Made by a program: the position numbers and the translations under genes. The notes below the pieces were generated by a model that saw only the letters and a list, made by a program, of their open reading frames with translations, did not search any database and was not told where the DNA came from. 64,000 nt of DNA from Pseudomonas kuykendallii. GTDB lineage: Bacteria > Pseudomonadota > Gammaproteobacteria > Pseudomonadales > Pseudomonadaceae. Below are positions 9,514-18,395 of this stretch, one piece after another; the stretch's first letter is position 1; each line of letters starts with the position of its first letter. The stretch is from contig NZ_FNNU01000003.1 in assembly GCF_900106975.1 (NCBI RefSeq), forward strand, positions 1 through 64,000, given 5' to 3'.

Positions 9514-10095
9514 TCACAGCGTGATCCGCGTCCCCAGCACCTCGAGAAACTTCGCCAGCCACGCCGGGTGGGCGGGCCAGGCCGGGGCGCTGACCAGGTT
9601 GCCCTGTACGTGAGCCTGGTCCACCGGGATGTCGATGTACTCGCCGCCCGCCAGGCGCACCTCCGGCGCGCAGGCCGGATAGGCGCTGCAGGCGCGGCCT
9701 TCGAGCACGCCGGCGGCGGCGAGCAGCTGGGCGCCGTGGCAGACGGCGGCGATCGGCTTCTTCGCGGCATCGAAGGCACGCACCAGTTCCAGCACCTTGG
9801 CGTTCAAGCGCAGGTACTCAGGCGCACGGCCACCGGGGATCACCAGCGCGTCGTAATCCTCGGCACGCACGGAGGCGAAATCCGCATTCAGCGCGAACAG
9901 GTGACCGGGCTTCTCGCTGTAGGTCTGGTCGCCCTCGAAATCGTGGATCGCGGTGCGCACGGTCTGCCCCGCCTTCTTGTCCGGACAGACCGCGTGGACG
10001 CTGTGGCCGACCATGGTCAGCGCCTGGAACGGCACCATGGTCTCGTAATCTTCGACGTAATCGCCGACCAGCATGAGGATCTTCTTGGCAGCCAT
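9514..10095 (-). CDS. DJ-1/PfpI-family protein (glyoxalase/deglycase-like)
   Basis: A 193-aa single-domain member of the class I glutamine-amidotransferase-like DJ-1/PfpI superfamily. The nucleophile elbow AAVCHGAQ places Cys119-His120, and the conserved acidic N-terminal segment GDYVEDYE supplies the helper glutamate. Relatives act as glyoxalases, deglycases or intracellular proteases; the sequence does not say which. The ATG at 10095 is preferred over one two codons upstream because AGGAG lies 7 nt before it. Monocistronic, with its own terminator. Confidence 0.88.
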   Translation of the reverse strand: MAAKKILMLVGDYVEDYETMVPFQALTMVGHSVHAVCPDKKAGQTVRTAIHDFEGDQTYSEKPGHLFALNADFASVRAEDYDALVIPGGRAPEYLRLNAKVLELVRAFDAAKKPIAAVCHGAQLLAAAGVLEGRACSAYPACAPEVRLAGGEYIDIPVDQAHVQGNLVSAPAWPAHPAWLAKFLEVLGTRITL

Positions 10096-10181
10096 GAGCA
10101 CTCTCCTGAGGGTTGAACAGCAGCGCTACCAGCCTAGTTGGCGAACGGCCGATACGCGCGGTTTGGATCATCGAAGCGCGT

Positions 10182-11342
10182 TCAGCGGCGCCGGTCGAGA
10201 AGATTCACCACCAGTCGATCGATCCAGCCCCACAGCCGCTGGTAGAGCCGCTTGAGCAGTGGTCGCGCCCGCCAGTCTTCGAGGGTGATCTCGCGGCTCT
10301 CGGCGAAATCGGCGATGAAGCACTCCTCGGCCTCGCGGGTCAGCGTGCGGTCGAAGGTCTCCACATTGGCTTCGAGGTTCCAGCGCAGGTTCCAGTGATC
10401 GAAGTTGCATGAACCGACGCTGACCCAGCCGTCCACCAGCACCAGTTTCATGTGCAGGAAACGCGGCTGGTACTCGAAGATGCGCACCCCGGCGCGCAGC
10501 AGCCGCGCGTAGTAGCGCTGACCGGCGAAGCGGATCGGCGGATGGTCGGTGTTGCGACTGGTCAGCAGCAGGCGCACATCGACGCCGCGGCGCGCGGCTT
10601 TCATCAGCAGGCGGCGGACTTTCCAGGTCGGCAGGAAATACGGGGTCGCCAGCCAGATGCGTTCCCTGGACTGGTTGAGGCTGCGGATCAGCGCGCGGAG
10701 GATGTCCCGATGCTGGCGCGCCGCGGCGTAGGCCACGCGGCCCATGCCGTCGCCGAGGCTCGGGCTGGGCGGAATGCGCGCAGGCTGCAGCGGGTCGCTC
10801 GGCCACCAGAAGCGGCGCTCGCCGCAGCGGGCCCACTGGTAGGCGAACAAGGCCCGCCAGTCCTGCATCAGCGGGCCTTCGATCTCCACCATCACCTCAT
10901 GCCAGGGCAGTTCCGCGATGTCCGGGTTCCAGAACTCGTCAGTGGCCCCGGTGCCGCCGACGAACGCCAGGTGCTCGTCCACCAGCAGCAGCTTGCGGTG
11001 ATCGCGAAACAGGTTGCGCACGCCGCGCTGCCAGCGCAGCGGGTTGTACAGGCGCAGCTCGATGCCGGCCGCCTCGATCTGTGCGCGGGCCGCGCTGCCC
11101 AGTTTCAGGCTGCCGAACCCGTCGAACAGGCAGCGCACCCGGACACCGCGCGCCGCCGCGCCGACCAGCGCCTCGATCAGCCGCTGAACGCACACGCCGT
11201 CCTCGACCAGATACAGCTCGAGGTCGACACGGGTTTGCGCCGCGGCGATGACCTCGAGCATGCGCGGGAAGAAGACCGGCCCATCGACCAGCAGGGCGAA
11301 CCGGTTGCCGCCGCGCCAGGGGAATACCGCGCCGTCCTGCAT
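10182..11342 (-). CDS. phospholipase D-family cardiolipin synthase (ClsB-like)
   Basis: Joins two phosphatidylglycerols, or PG and PE, into cardiolipin at the inner membrane. Two HKD motifs are present: HRKLLLVDEHLAFVGGTG and HMKLVLVDGWVSVGSCNFD. There are no N-terminal membrane helices, which fits ClsB rather than ClsA. The start is uncertain: the frame opens at a TTG (11408), but the ATG at 11342 begins MQDGAVFPWRGGNRF, close to where family members start, giving 386 aa. A generic PLD-type transphosphatidylase is the fallback call. Confidence 0.87.
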   Translation of the reverse strand: MQDGAVFPWRGGNRFALLVDGPVFFPRMLEVIAAAQTRVDLELYLVEDGVCVQRLIEALVGAAARGVRVRCLFDGFGSLKLGSAARAQIEAAGIELRLYNPLRWQRGVRNLFRDHRKLLLVDEHLAFVGGTGATDEFWNPDIAELPWHEVMVEIEGPLMQDWRALFAYQWARCGERRFWWPSDPLQPARIPPSPSLGDGMGRVAYAAARQHRDILRALIRSLNQSRERIWLATPYFLPTWKVRRLLMKAARRGVDVRLLLTSRNTDHPPIRFAGQRYYARLLRAGVRIFEYQPRFLHMKLVLVDGWVSVGSCNFDHWNLRWNLEANVETFDRTLTREAEECFIADFAESREITLEDWRARPLLKRLYQRLWGWIDRLVVNLLDRRR

Positions 11343-11457
11343 CACGCTGGACGCGCTGCCGCGACGGGACTGGCCGGATTGGAGCGGGAAAACGACGGGC
11401 GCATGCAAATTCCTGTTTCGGTGCGCGGTTACACGCAGCGGCCGGAGGTGTGCCGCA

Positions 11458-12033
11458 TCAGGGGTGCCACTGGAAGGTGAGCACCGCGAACACCGGGACT
11501 TCCGGGGTGATATCGGGGACCGCGGAAATCTCCTTGAGACGCTGCAGCCCCTCGACCAGATCGAAGTCTACGGCCTTGAGCAGGACCGGTTCCAGCGTGC
11601 TGACCTGCATGTTGTGCTCGCCGATGCGGCTGACCAGGACCTCGGCCTTCAGCCGGCGTTCCTGGCCGTGCAGGCTGAGCTTGAATTCGAGGGTGTCGAT
11701 CTTCGACGCGCCGACCGCGAGCGCTTCCCAGGTCGAAAGGTCGACCTGGCTGCTGACCTGCGCGTCGCTGAACTGGGCGATCTGGAACAGGTCGTTGCGC
11801 ATGCGTTCGTCCCGCAGCGCCAGACCACTGTCGAGGCCGCTGAACGGCACCATGATGCGCACGCCGCCCTGCGCATCGACCACGCCGGTGAGACCGGTGA
11901 AACGCTGCACCTCGGCGCTGTCGCCGCGTTTTACCGAGACGAAGCTGATCCGCGAGTAGTCGGTCTGCAGTTGCCAGTCGGCCATCGCCAACGGGCTGAG
12001 GAAGAACGCGAGCAAGAGCGTCAGACAGCGCAT
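11458..12033 (-). CDS. YceI-like periplasmic lipid-binding family protein
   Basis: A 191-aa exported protein with a Sec signal peptide (residues 1-18, cleavage after LAMA before DWQL). A YceI-type beta-barrel follows, with the alternating DxSRISF, VPFSGLDSG and LSLHGQERRL strands of that family. YceI proteins bind isoprenoid-type lipids in the periplasm; here this is by family only. The start is fixed by GGAGG 4-5 nt before the ATG. It lies about 115 nt before the cardiolipin synthase start on the same strand, so the two may be partly co-transcribed. Confidence 0.82.
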   Translation of the reverse strand: MRCLTLLLAFFLSPLAMADWQLQTDYSRISFVSVKRGDSAEVQRFTGLTGVVDAQGGVRIMVPFSGLDSGLALRDERMRNDLFQIAQFSDAQVSSQVDLSTWEALAVGASKIDTLEFKLSLHGQERRLKAEVLVSRIGEHNMQVSTLEPVLLKAVDFDLVEGLQRLKEISAVPDITPEVPVFAVLTFQWHP

Positions 12034-12285
12034 GGAACCTCCGCGAGGCGGCCGCCACACCGCCTGCCCAGGTGACGCGACCATCCGTGATTGGTTGATC
12101 TCGGCCGCCAGGGCCTGGCACCGGAAACGGCGCCGACAGGCGACGGAACGCCCGGCGCGGGCGCAGCGGCCTGACGTCGAACGCAGGTATAGGCAGGGCA
12201 ATGCGCCGCGGAGTTCCCCGCTGCCTTTGCATGGCAACGGGAAATCGCGACGATCAACGGAGGGGAATGACGCGAGGTGCGGCGC

Positions 12286-13074
12286 TTACTTCGGAATGCG
12301 GTAGTCGTTCGGGCCCATGAGATCAATGCCGCATTCGAGCTTCTCGATCCAGTCGAGGAACGCGCCGACCATCGCCTTGCCGACGAAGGGCTGGCCGTGC
12401 TGCGGAACGATCATTTCCAGGTCCGGAATGCCGCGCACCATCTGCGCCCAGAGCTTGCAGGCCTTGTTGCTGGCCATGTAGCGGCGATGGAATCCTTCCA
12501 TGTGCGGCACGTGGGCGGCGAAGTCCCGCACCGGGCTGGCGTCGTCGACCATCGAGGCGCCCATGTCGCCGGAGAAGAGGATCTTGCTCACCGGATCGTA
12601 GATCTGGAAGTTGCCCACCGAGTGCAGGAAATGCGCCGGCACCGCCTTCAGCAGGCTGCGCCCCAGCGGGATCGCCTGGCCGGCGTCGGGCAGCGCGATG
12701 ATCCGGTCGTAGGTGGAAATGCCGTGGCTGATGGCCAGGTAGTTGGCCGTCAGGTGCGGCAGGAAGCGCGCCCAGAGCTTGGAGCAGATCACCTTGGCGC
12801 GGGTGTGCAGCAGCCACTTGTCCAGCGAGGCGATGATGTCCGGGTCCTGGTGCGAGGCGAAGATGTAGGTGAGTTCCTGCAGATCGATGCGCTTGGAGAG
12901 TTCCAGCGACAGCGGCGTGTAGGTCAGATCGCCGCCCGGATCGAGCAGCAGGTACTGTTCGTGATCGGTGATCAGGAACTGGTTGGACTGGACGCCGTCT
13001 CCCGTGACGAGATCGTCGAACATCATGCATTGGTGGGTGCCGTTGTCGAACAGCACGATGGGTTCGCGTCGCAT
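12286..13074 (-). CDS. oxygen-binding diiron (ODP) metallo-beta-lactamase-fold protein
   Basis: A 262-aa stand-alone metallo-beta-lactamase-like domain of the ODP/FprA type, without the flavodoxin or rubredoxin modules of flavodiiron reductases. Likely metal ligands are in SHQDPD (H-x-[ED]-x-D), HFLHSVGNF, FSGDMG and PQHGQPF. Relatives sense or reduce O2 or NO at a diiron centre. An Anr-like site 56-70 nt upstream of the ATG suggests low-oxygen induction. It is separate from the YceI gene (252-nt gap). The catalytic role is inferred from fold only. Confidence 0.8.
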   Translation of the reverse strand: MRREPIVLFDNGTHQCMMFDDLVTGDGVQSNQFLITDHEQYLLLDPGGDLTYTPLSLELSKRIDLQELTYIFASHQDPDIIASLDKWLLHTRAKVICSKLWARFLPHLTANYLAISHGISTYDRIIALPDAGQAIPLGRSLLKAVPAHFLHSVGNFQIYDPVSKILFSGDMGASMVDDASPVRDFAAHVPHMEGFHRRYMASNKACKLWAQMVRGIPDLEMIVPQHGQPFVGKAMVGAFLDWIEKLECGIDLMGPNDYRIPK

Positions 13075-13379
13075 GGAAACCTCGTCGTAGAGTGCGCCGC
13101 GACCTTAACCGGCGTGACGCTTTGCCCCACTGACTTGTGTCAAGCCGCGTGCCACGGGGCTTTCGACGCCGGGACTCAAGCGACGAAAACGCCTCGTGTC
13201 GGGTCGACCGCATGCGGCAAGTTCTGAATCACCGTTCGTAAGCCTGACTTAATCTTGCGCGCAAAATAATAGCAGTCTGCCATCACGCCCTGTAGTCTGT
13301 GCCCATGCGCTGGGGCATTACGCCCGTCCGGAGCCGCACGTCCCACGGAAGGGGAATCGCACCACTACCCCCGAATCGG
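13075..13379. other. 305-nt intergenic region between divergent ODP and mini-SCPU genes
   Basis: Apart from the Anr-like site at 13130-13143 I see no gene here. An AT-richer stretch near 13240-13275 (TGACTTAATCTTGCGCGCAAAATAAT region) may hold the promoter for the rightward small gene, but no clear -35/-10 pair stands out. Confidence 0.5.
13130..13143 (-). promoter_or_regulatory. possible Anr/FNR box upstream of the ODP gene
   Basis: The minus strand reads TTGAC-ACAA-GTCAG, against the FNR/Anr consensus TTGAT-N4-ATCAA. A weak -10 (TTAAGG, 13104-13109) would place the start about 40 nt from the site centre, the usual class II spacing. The site before the uspA-like gene is nearly identical. 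Confidence 0.45.
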
Positions 13380-13691
13380 ATGAAGTCACCGATGACACGT
13401 CGCAACCTGGCACTCCTGCTGGCATTCGCCAGCTTCAGCACCGTCGTATCGGCAGGCGGTCTGGTGGCGGGCGCGCTCAACATCGGCATCACCCTGCAGG
13501 CCAGCTGTGAAGTCGGCGCCCGGGTCACGAAGGACGGTTACCAGGTGCAAAACCACGACTGCGCGGGCGCCAGCCGTTTTCGCGTGATGCAGCAGGTGGG
13601 CAGCAACCGCAGCGCCTTCGATCTGCTGCCCCGATCCACCCTCACCCTCGCGGCCGACAAGACGCCGACCGTCGTCACCCTCTACTGGTAG
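13380..13691 (+). CDS. small secreted protein, possibly a half-size SCPU/CsuA-like domain
   Basis: A 103-aa product (or 99 aa from the ATG at 13392) with a clear Sec signal peptide: a TRR n-region, a LALLLAFASF core and cleavage after VVSA. The mature part is about 78 aa, half a normal spore-coat-U (SCPU) pilin domain. It keeps two SCPU-like features: an early ITLQASCEVG strand with Cys, and a C-terminal TPTVVTLYW strand like the ends of the four pilin-type genes next door. It has a second Cys in QNHDC. It converges on the pilus operon, with 9 nt between stops. Function unknown; the start is uncertain. Confidence 0.6.
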   Translation: MKSPMTRRNLALLLAFASFSTVVSAGGLVAGALNIGITLQASCEVGARVTKDGYQVQNHDCAGASRFRVMQQVGSNRSAFDLLPRSTLTLAADKTPTVVTLYW

Positions 13692-13700
13692 CGCGCCGGC

Positions 13701-14684
13701 TCAGTAGCTGACCGTCAACACCACGTTATCGATGTAGGTTCCCACGGGCACGTTGGCCTGGGTCGGGTCGATGATCGCCTTGAATTCGAAGCTCTGGCTG
13801 CTGCCCGTTCCCACCGCGGGAAACGGCGCCGCGGTATTCACCACGGTGACGCCGTCCGGCCGGTAGATGTTGTAGCGCAGACGGTTCGCCCCGCTGGCCA
13901 GTTGTCGCCACGGCGCCTGGTAGTTCTGGCCGTTGCCGAAGCCCAGGGTGAAGCCTTCGGTGTTGGTACAGCGGACCACCACGGTCTGGGTGCGCTGGGC
14001 GAACTGCGATACCAGCGCCTGGGCGCCGAAGTCCACCGCCGCCAGCGTGCTGAGCTGGCAGGCCTTGGTGACGACCAGCTTGACGCTGATCTGGGCCAGC
14101 GCGCCGGTTCCCCAGTTGGTCGGCGTGCAGTTGAGTACGCAGGCCGTTCCGGTTGGCTGGACCACTCCGGGACTGGTGTCCCAGGTGCAAAGGTTGAGCA
14201 CGCCGGACGGGCAGATCGCCCAGTACCAGCGCACCGAGACGGTCCCGGTGTAAGTGCCGGCCGGCACGTTGGCGCCGAGCTGGGTGCGCGCATAGAGCGG
14301 CACGCTGATACCCGATCCACCGATGGCCAGGAGGTTGGTGGCGCCGAGGGTGAGGGTCTGCCCGGCGAGCATGGCCTGGGTGTAGCCGCTGTCGGAGTAC
14401 AGATTGAAGGGCACGCTGCCACCCTGGTCGCCGGTCAGCACCAGCGTGTTGCTGAGCAGGGTGACGCGCAGGTAGGCACCGGTCACCAGTTGCAGCGACC
14501 CGCTGCAGGTCAGCCCGCCCGCCCCCGCTGCCTGGGAGGTAGTGGTCGGCAGGGTTAGCGAACTGGTGGTTCCCAGGTTGATGTCCGAGGTCGTGGTGTT
14601 GCAGGCCGTGGCCTGTTGCAGCGTCAGGCCCATCAGCAGAAGGATCGACAGCAGCAAGCGGCAAGGGGGGGGAACTCTGTTCAT
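13701..14684 (-). CDS. CupE6/CsuE-like two-domain tip adhesin
   Basis: The last gene of the archaic chaperone-usher pilus operon. The 327-aa protein has a signal peptide (residues 1-27) and two spore-coat-U (SCPU) domains. The first spans about 28-175. The second starts near KACQLSTLAAVDFG and ends with the donor-strand-like NVVLTVSY. A two-domain tip subunit is the hallmark of CsuE/CupE6, which makes hydrophobic contact with surfaces. The ATG overlaps the usher stop (ATGA), so translation is coupled. The long open frame running on to 16697 reads through the usher out of frame and is not a gene. Confidence 0.88.
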   Translation of the reverse strand: MNRVPPPCRLLLSILLLMGLTLQQATACNTTTSDINLGTTSSLTLPTTTSQAAGAGGLTCSGSLQLVTGAYLRVTLLSNTLVLTGDQGGSVPFNLYSDSGYTQAMLAGQTLTLGATNLLAIGGSGISVPLYARTQLGANVPAGTYTGTVSVRWYWAICPSGVLNLCTWDTSPGVVQPTGTACVLNCTPTNWGTGALAQISVKLVVTKACQLSTLAAVDFGAQALVSQFAQRTQTVVVRCTNTEGFTLGFGNGQNYQAPWRQLASGANRLRYNIYRPDGVTVVNTAAPFPAVGTGSSQSFEFKAIIDPTQANVPVGTYIDNVVLTVSY

Positions 14685-17020
14685 GGCGCTCCGGTGGTTC
14701 GATGACAGGTCAGGGGGCCGATCTGCGCCATTTCGGCGATGTGCGGGTCGATGTCGAAACGGGCGCGGCACTGGCCAGCCTCGGGGGTCCGTACGTCCAG
14801 CTCGTTGTGCGCGGCGAGGTTCTCGAAGTAGGCCACGCCGTCCCAGCCCACCTGGCTTCTCCCGGTGCCGCCGACCAGCGTGGCCACCGCGCCCTGGGGC
14901 AGGAACGCACCGCTCTCGTCGACCAGCACGACGCTGGCGGAAAACTGCTGGCGCAGTGCGAAGGCGAGCAACGCGCCACTGCCCTCGCCCACCGCGATGA
15001 ACCGCTGGGTTTCGCCGGCGACCACGTTGCTCGGCAGGTTCAGCAGATCCACCTCGTACTGGCCGCGGTAGTACGACGGCACCCAGGGCACCAGCAGATG
15101 GCCGTTGCGGTCGGTCTCGCCGATCAGCTGGTGCTCGAAGGTCACTGGCACGCCCGGGTAGCCGTCGGTGCTGACCAGCACGAAGGCATCGTCGACCCGG
15201 TTGGTGGCGAACAGGCCGCCGTCCATCGCCACCAGCGATCCGCTGGCGTCGCCCCAATGGGTCATCTCGCCGGCATCGCTGTAGGCGCCGCCCTGCAGCT
15301 GTACGCTCTGGTTGCGCCAGGTGAAGTCGGCCTGGGTGTATTCGCTGTCGCCGCTGCCGTAGCTGAGGTTCATTCCCAGGCCGCCTTCGCTGGGGGCGTT
15401 GCGGCTGTAGTTGACCCGCTGCGAATAGCGCCCGCTGCGACTGCGGTCGGTGCTGGCGCTGAGGGTCGAGAGCATGTCGAAGGGCACCACCACCTGCGCC
15501 TGGGCGGCGTAGCCGTCCTCGTCCAGCACGCGATTGAGCGATACGTAGAAGCTGATGTTCCTCCACAGCGTGCGCGACCAGGACAGGTTGATCAGCCGGG
15601 TGCTGTTGCCGTCCTGCGCCAGGTTGGCGAAGTAGCCGATGCCGACCGAGCCGAGCCCCGACGGGCTGAAGGTCAGGGTCACCTGGTCGCTGCGCTTGAG
15701 CAGGAAGTTGTCCAGCGGACGCGCGTCCAGCGCCTCGACCACGCTCAGGTCGGCGAAGCCGCGGGTGCGTTCGATGCGCTGCGCCGAGACGCCGAACAGG
15801 CGCGAGAAATAGCTGTAGCCGAGGCTGTACTGCTGGCCGCTGTCGGTGTAGTGGCTCTGGCTGAACGAGGAAGTGACGCTGCCGAAGGTGCCGACCGAGA
15901 AGGTGCTGCCGATGCCGGTCAGCCGGAAGCCGCTGGCGGCTTCCGCGTGGCTTTCCAGGGTGATCCGGTCGTTGAGGCCGTAGCGGAAGGTGCCGCTGCC
16001 GGCATAGCGACCGTAGGAGAAGTTCTCCAGTCCGTAGTTCTGCCGCAGCCGACCGAGGGACAGCGAATAGTCGGTCAGGCCCTTCTGCAGCAGGGTGTTG
16101 GTGACGTAGAACGGCACCGTGGTCGCCACCTGGCGTCCCAGCGCGTCGGTGGTCACCACGGTGGCCTGACCGGCGCCGCTGATCACCGGCGCGCTGTTGA
16201 AGGTGAACGGCCCCGGCTTGAGGGTCTCGCTGCTGACCCGGGTATTGTCGATGAACAGGTCGACGGTGCTCGGCACCGAAGCGTCCCCGGAGAAGCGCGG
16301 CATCGGATAGGTGATCAGGTCCGGACGCAGGGCGAAGTTGCGCGACAGCTGTACGCCGCCCAGGCGCACCGCGCTGTTCCAGGTCAGCGCACCGCTGACC
16401 ACGTCGCCCGCGGCATAGCTGAGCAGGCGTTGCTGATCGTTGAAGCGCCAGTAGCTGTCGTAGCGGTAGTAACCGTCGAGATCGCCGACACCGCCGAAGC
16501 TGCGCCGATAGACGCCGCTGTTGGAGAACACGCCCTTTTCGCCGAACACCCGCTGCTCGGTGAAGGCGCTGGCCAGCGCACTGCCGCCGTCGGTATTGCT
16601 GTAATAGACGTCGTAGTTGAACAGCGCGCCAAGCGAGGTGACGGCCTCGATCCGGTCGCCGCCATTGGCCACGCCGATCTGCTGGCGCGGCAGCCATTCG
16701 ATCGGCACGTCCAGCCTGAGCTGCTGCATTTCCTGTTCGTAGGTGCTGCGCACACCGGCGAGGCTGTCCAGCTCGACGGGGTCGGCGCCCTCGGCATCGA
16801 GCTTGAGGCCGGCGGCGATCAGGTCACGCCGCGCCACGAGGTAGTGCTCCCCGACGGCCTGCACCTCGATGATCTGCCCGGTCGGCAGCTCGTTGAGCAC
16901 CAGCTCGAGGAACAGCTGCATCGGTTCCTCGTCCGCCGACGCAGCCGTGCCGGCGATGCACAGGCACAGCAGCAGCGATCGACGACACGCCCGCAAAGCA
17001 CTCCATATCCGCCCCCGCAC
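14681..17020 (-). CDS. CupE5/CsuD-like outer-membrane usher
   Basis: The outer-membrane pore that assembles and exports the pilus. It has 779 aa with a signal peptide (about 1-29), an N-terminal periplasmic domain, a long beta-barrel with many short aromatic-ended strands, a plug domain, and a C-terminal carboxypeptidase-like domain containing GYPGVPVTFEHQLIGETDRNG. The archaic ushers are smaller than FimD/PapC, and this length fits them. It starts at GTG 17020 with GGAAGG upstream, 14 nt after the chaperone stop. Confidence 0.9.
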   Translation of the reverse strand: MRGRIWSALRACRRSLLLCLCIAGTAASADEEPMQLFLELVLNELPTGQIIEVQAVGEHYLVARRDLIAAGLKLDAEGADPVELDSLAGVRSTYEQEMQQLRLDVPIEWLPRQQIGVANGGDRIEAVTSLGALFNYDVYYSNTDGGSALASAFTEQRVFGEKGVFSNSGVYRRSFGGVGDLDGYYRYDSYWRFNDQQRLLSYAAGDVVSGALTWNSAVRLGGVQLSRNFALRPDLITYPMPRFSGDASVPSTVDLFIDNTRVSSETLKPGPFTFNSAPVISGAGQATVVTTDALGRQVATTVPFYVTNTLLQKGLTDYSLSLGRLRQNYGLENFSYGRYAGSGTFRYGLNDRITLESHAEAASGFRLTGIGSTFSVGTFGSVTSSFSQSHYTDSGQQYSLGYSYFSRLFGVSAQRIERTRGFADLSVVEALDARPLDNFLLKRSDQVTLTFSPSGLGSVGIGYFANLAQDGNSTRLINLSWSRTLWRNISFYVSLNRVLDEDGYAAQAQVVVPFDMLSTLSASTDRSRSGRYSQRVNYSRNAPSEGGLGMNLSYGSGDSEYTQADFTWRNQSVQLQGGAYSDAGEMTHWGDASGSLVAMDGGLFATNRVDDAFVLVSTDGYPGVPVTFEHQLIGETDRNGHLLVPWVPSYYRGQYEVDLLNLPSNVVAGETQRFIAVGEGSGALLAFALRQQFSASVVLVDESGAFLPQGAVATLVGGTGRSQVGWDGVAYFENLAAHNELDVRTPEAGQCRARFDIDPHIAEMAQIGPLTCHRTTGAP

Positions 17021-17034
17021 GCTGGCCCTTCCCG

Positions 17035-17817
17035 CTACTGAGCACCGATGGTCTGCGGATCGCTGCGCTCGTTCACCCGTGCCTCGAGGGTGAACGCGCC
17101 GGGCTGCACGCCCTCCGGCATCACCCAGCGCATGTCGGCGCCGGGCAGCACGTAACCGAGCAGCCCCTCGGCAACCGGCACCGCCTTGCCGCCCTGGACC
17201 AGGCGAACCTCGGACAGCCGCGCGTGAACGCTGCCGGCGTTGTGCAGACGTAACCAGCGGCGGCCACCCTCGCTCTCCACGCGATAGCTCAGGGCCACAG
17301 CGGCCGCCTTGTCATCGGCGATGGCGGCGCCGTCCTTCGGCGCGGCCAGGCCGGCGCCGTAGACGAACAGGGGCACCGAGTAACGCATCTGGAACTGCAC
17401 GCCGGCCTTGTCGCCCTGGGGGCCGTCTTCCGGGATCAGCTCGTCCACCAGCACGCGGTACGCCTGCTCGACGCCCGGCGGCGCGGGCTGCCGGCGAATG
17501 AGCCGGATCAACTGACGCTTGCCCGGCTCAACGCTGATGATCGGCGGACTCGCGACGACGCCCTGCTGCGCGCCGAGCTGGTCGGCGAAACTCTGCTGCT
17601 TCCAGTCGAGTACGCGCGTCTGCAGCTTCACCGACGCGTCCCCACGGTTTTCCAGCCACAGCGCGACACCGCTGCCCTCGCCCTCGATGACCGGGTTGAT
17701 CGGCCAGATTAGCACCGAGGTGGCGGCCTGCGCGCTGCCCAGCAGACCGGCGAAACCCAGCACGCCGAGCAGGCGGCGGAAGATACGGAAATGACGGGAG
17801 GAACGGGCATCGGGCAT
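17035..17817 (-). CDS. CupE4/CsuC-like periplasmic pilus chaperone
   Basis: A PapD-fold periplasmic chaperone, 260 aa, that holds SCPU subunits until the usher takes them. The signal peptide ends near GSAQAA (residue 31). The mature protein opens with TSVLIWPINPVIEG, the archaic-chaperone G1-type start, and carries YRVLVDELIP and MRYSVPLFVYG in the expected strands. The ATG at 17817 follows the upstream stop by 14 nt. The ribosome-binding site is weak, which is consistent with coupling. Confidence 0.9.
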   Translation of the reverse strand: MPDARSSRHFRIFRRLLGVLGFAGLLGSAQAATSVLIWPINPVIEGEGSGVALWLENRGDASVKLQTRVLDWKQQSFADQLGAQQGVVASPPIISVEPGKRQLIRLIRRQPAPPGVEQAYRVLVDELIPEDGPQGDKAGVQFQMRYSVPLFVYGAGLAAPKDGAAIADDKAAAVALSYRVESEGGRRWLRLHNAGSVHARLSEVRLVQGGKAVPVAEGLLGYVLPGADMRWVMPEGVQPGAFTLEARVNERSDPQTIGAQ

Positions 17818-17831
17818 GGGAAGGTTCGTTC

Positions 17832-18395
17832 TCAGTAGGTGACAGTCACGGTCACGACGTCGGAATAGAGACCGGCCGAAGGTAACGGGCTGCTGGCGAA
17901 CAGACGTGCGTACACCGGCAGGGACAGCGTGCCGCCGGCGGGAAAGGTCATGCTCAACGGCGTCCCGCTGTTCTGGTCGCCCCACACCGTGGCGTACGAG
18001 GCGTCTTGATATAACTGATAGCGTAGTCGCTCACTGCCTTTAGCCATGTAGCGCGCACCCGAGGCCGCATTCGCTCCGCTGTTCAGCGAGATGGTCAGCG
18101 CGGTGCCGGGTGTGCATTGCAGCTGGATCGAGCCACCGCTGACGGTGCTCGCCACCTTGACGTCGGCGCCCAGGCTGGCCAGCTGGCCGAAGTCGATGCT
18201 GCCGAAACTGGTGGCGTCGGTGCTGCCGCCACCGAGCACGCAGCCGGCCTGCACCGAGGCGCTGAGCTGAAAGCTGGCGGTGAGGGTCAGCTCGTTGCTG
18301 CCGGTATCGGCCGACACCACGCCAGGCATGCCCGCCAGGGCCGCCGGCAGGCAGGCCAGGCACAGGCGTGCGCGAAACCCCAGGCGGTATTTCAC
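17832..18395 (-). CDS. CupE3/CsuB-like SCPU minor pilin
   Basis: A spore-coat-U domain pilus subunit of 187 aa. The signal peptide (cleavage near VVSA, residue 29) precedes an SCPU domain with the usual Cys pair (SVQAGCVLGG and IQLQCTPGT), an RYQLYQDASYATVWGD block and the terminal strand VVTVTVTY. The start is GTG at 18395, overlapping the upstream TGA in a GTGA junction. The first in-frame ATG would remove most of the signal peptide. Confidence 0.87.
   Translation of the reverse strand: MKYRLGFRARLCLACLPAALAGMPGVVSADTGSNELTLTASFQLSASVQAGCVLGGGSTDATSFGSIDFGQLASLGADVKVASTVSGGSIQLQCTPGTALTISLNSGANAASGARYMAKGSERLRYQLYQDASYATVWGDQNSGTPLSMTFPAGGTLSLPVYARLFASSPLPSAGLYSDVVTVTVTY

Noticed and set aside
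13701-16697. 998-codon open frame on the minus strand
   Set aside because: Only its last third (adhesin, from 14684) is real; the rest overlaps the usher in another frame and gives low-complexity Arg/Gly-rich translation.
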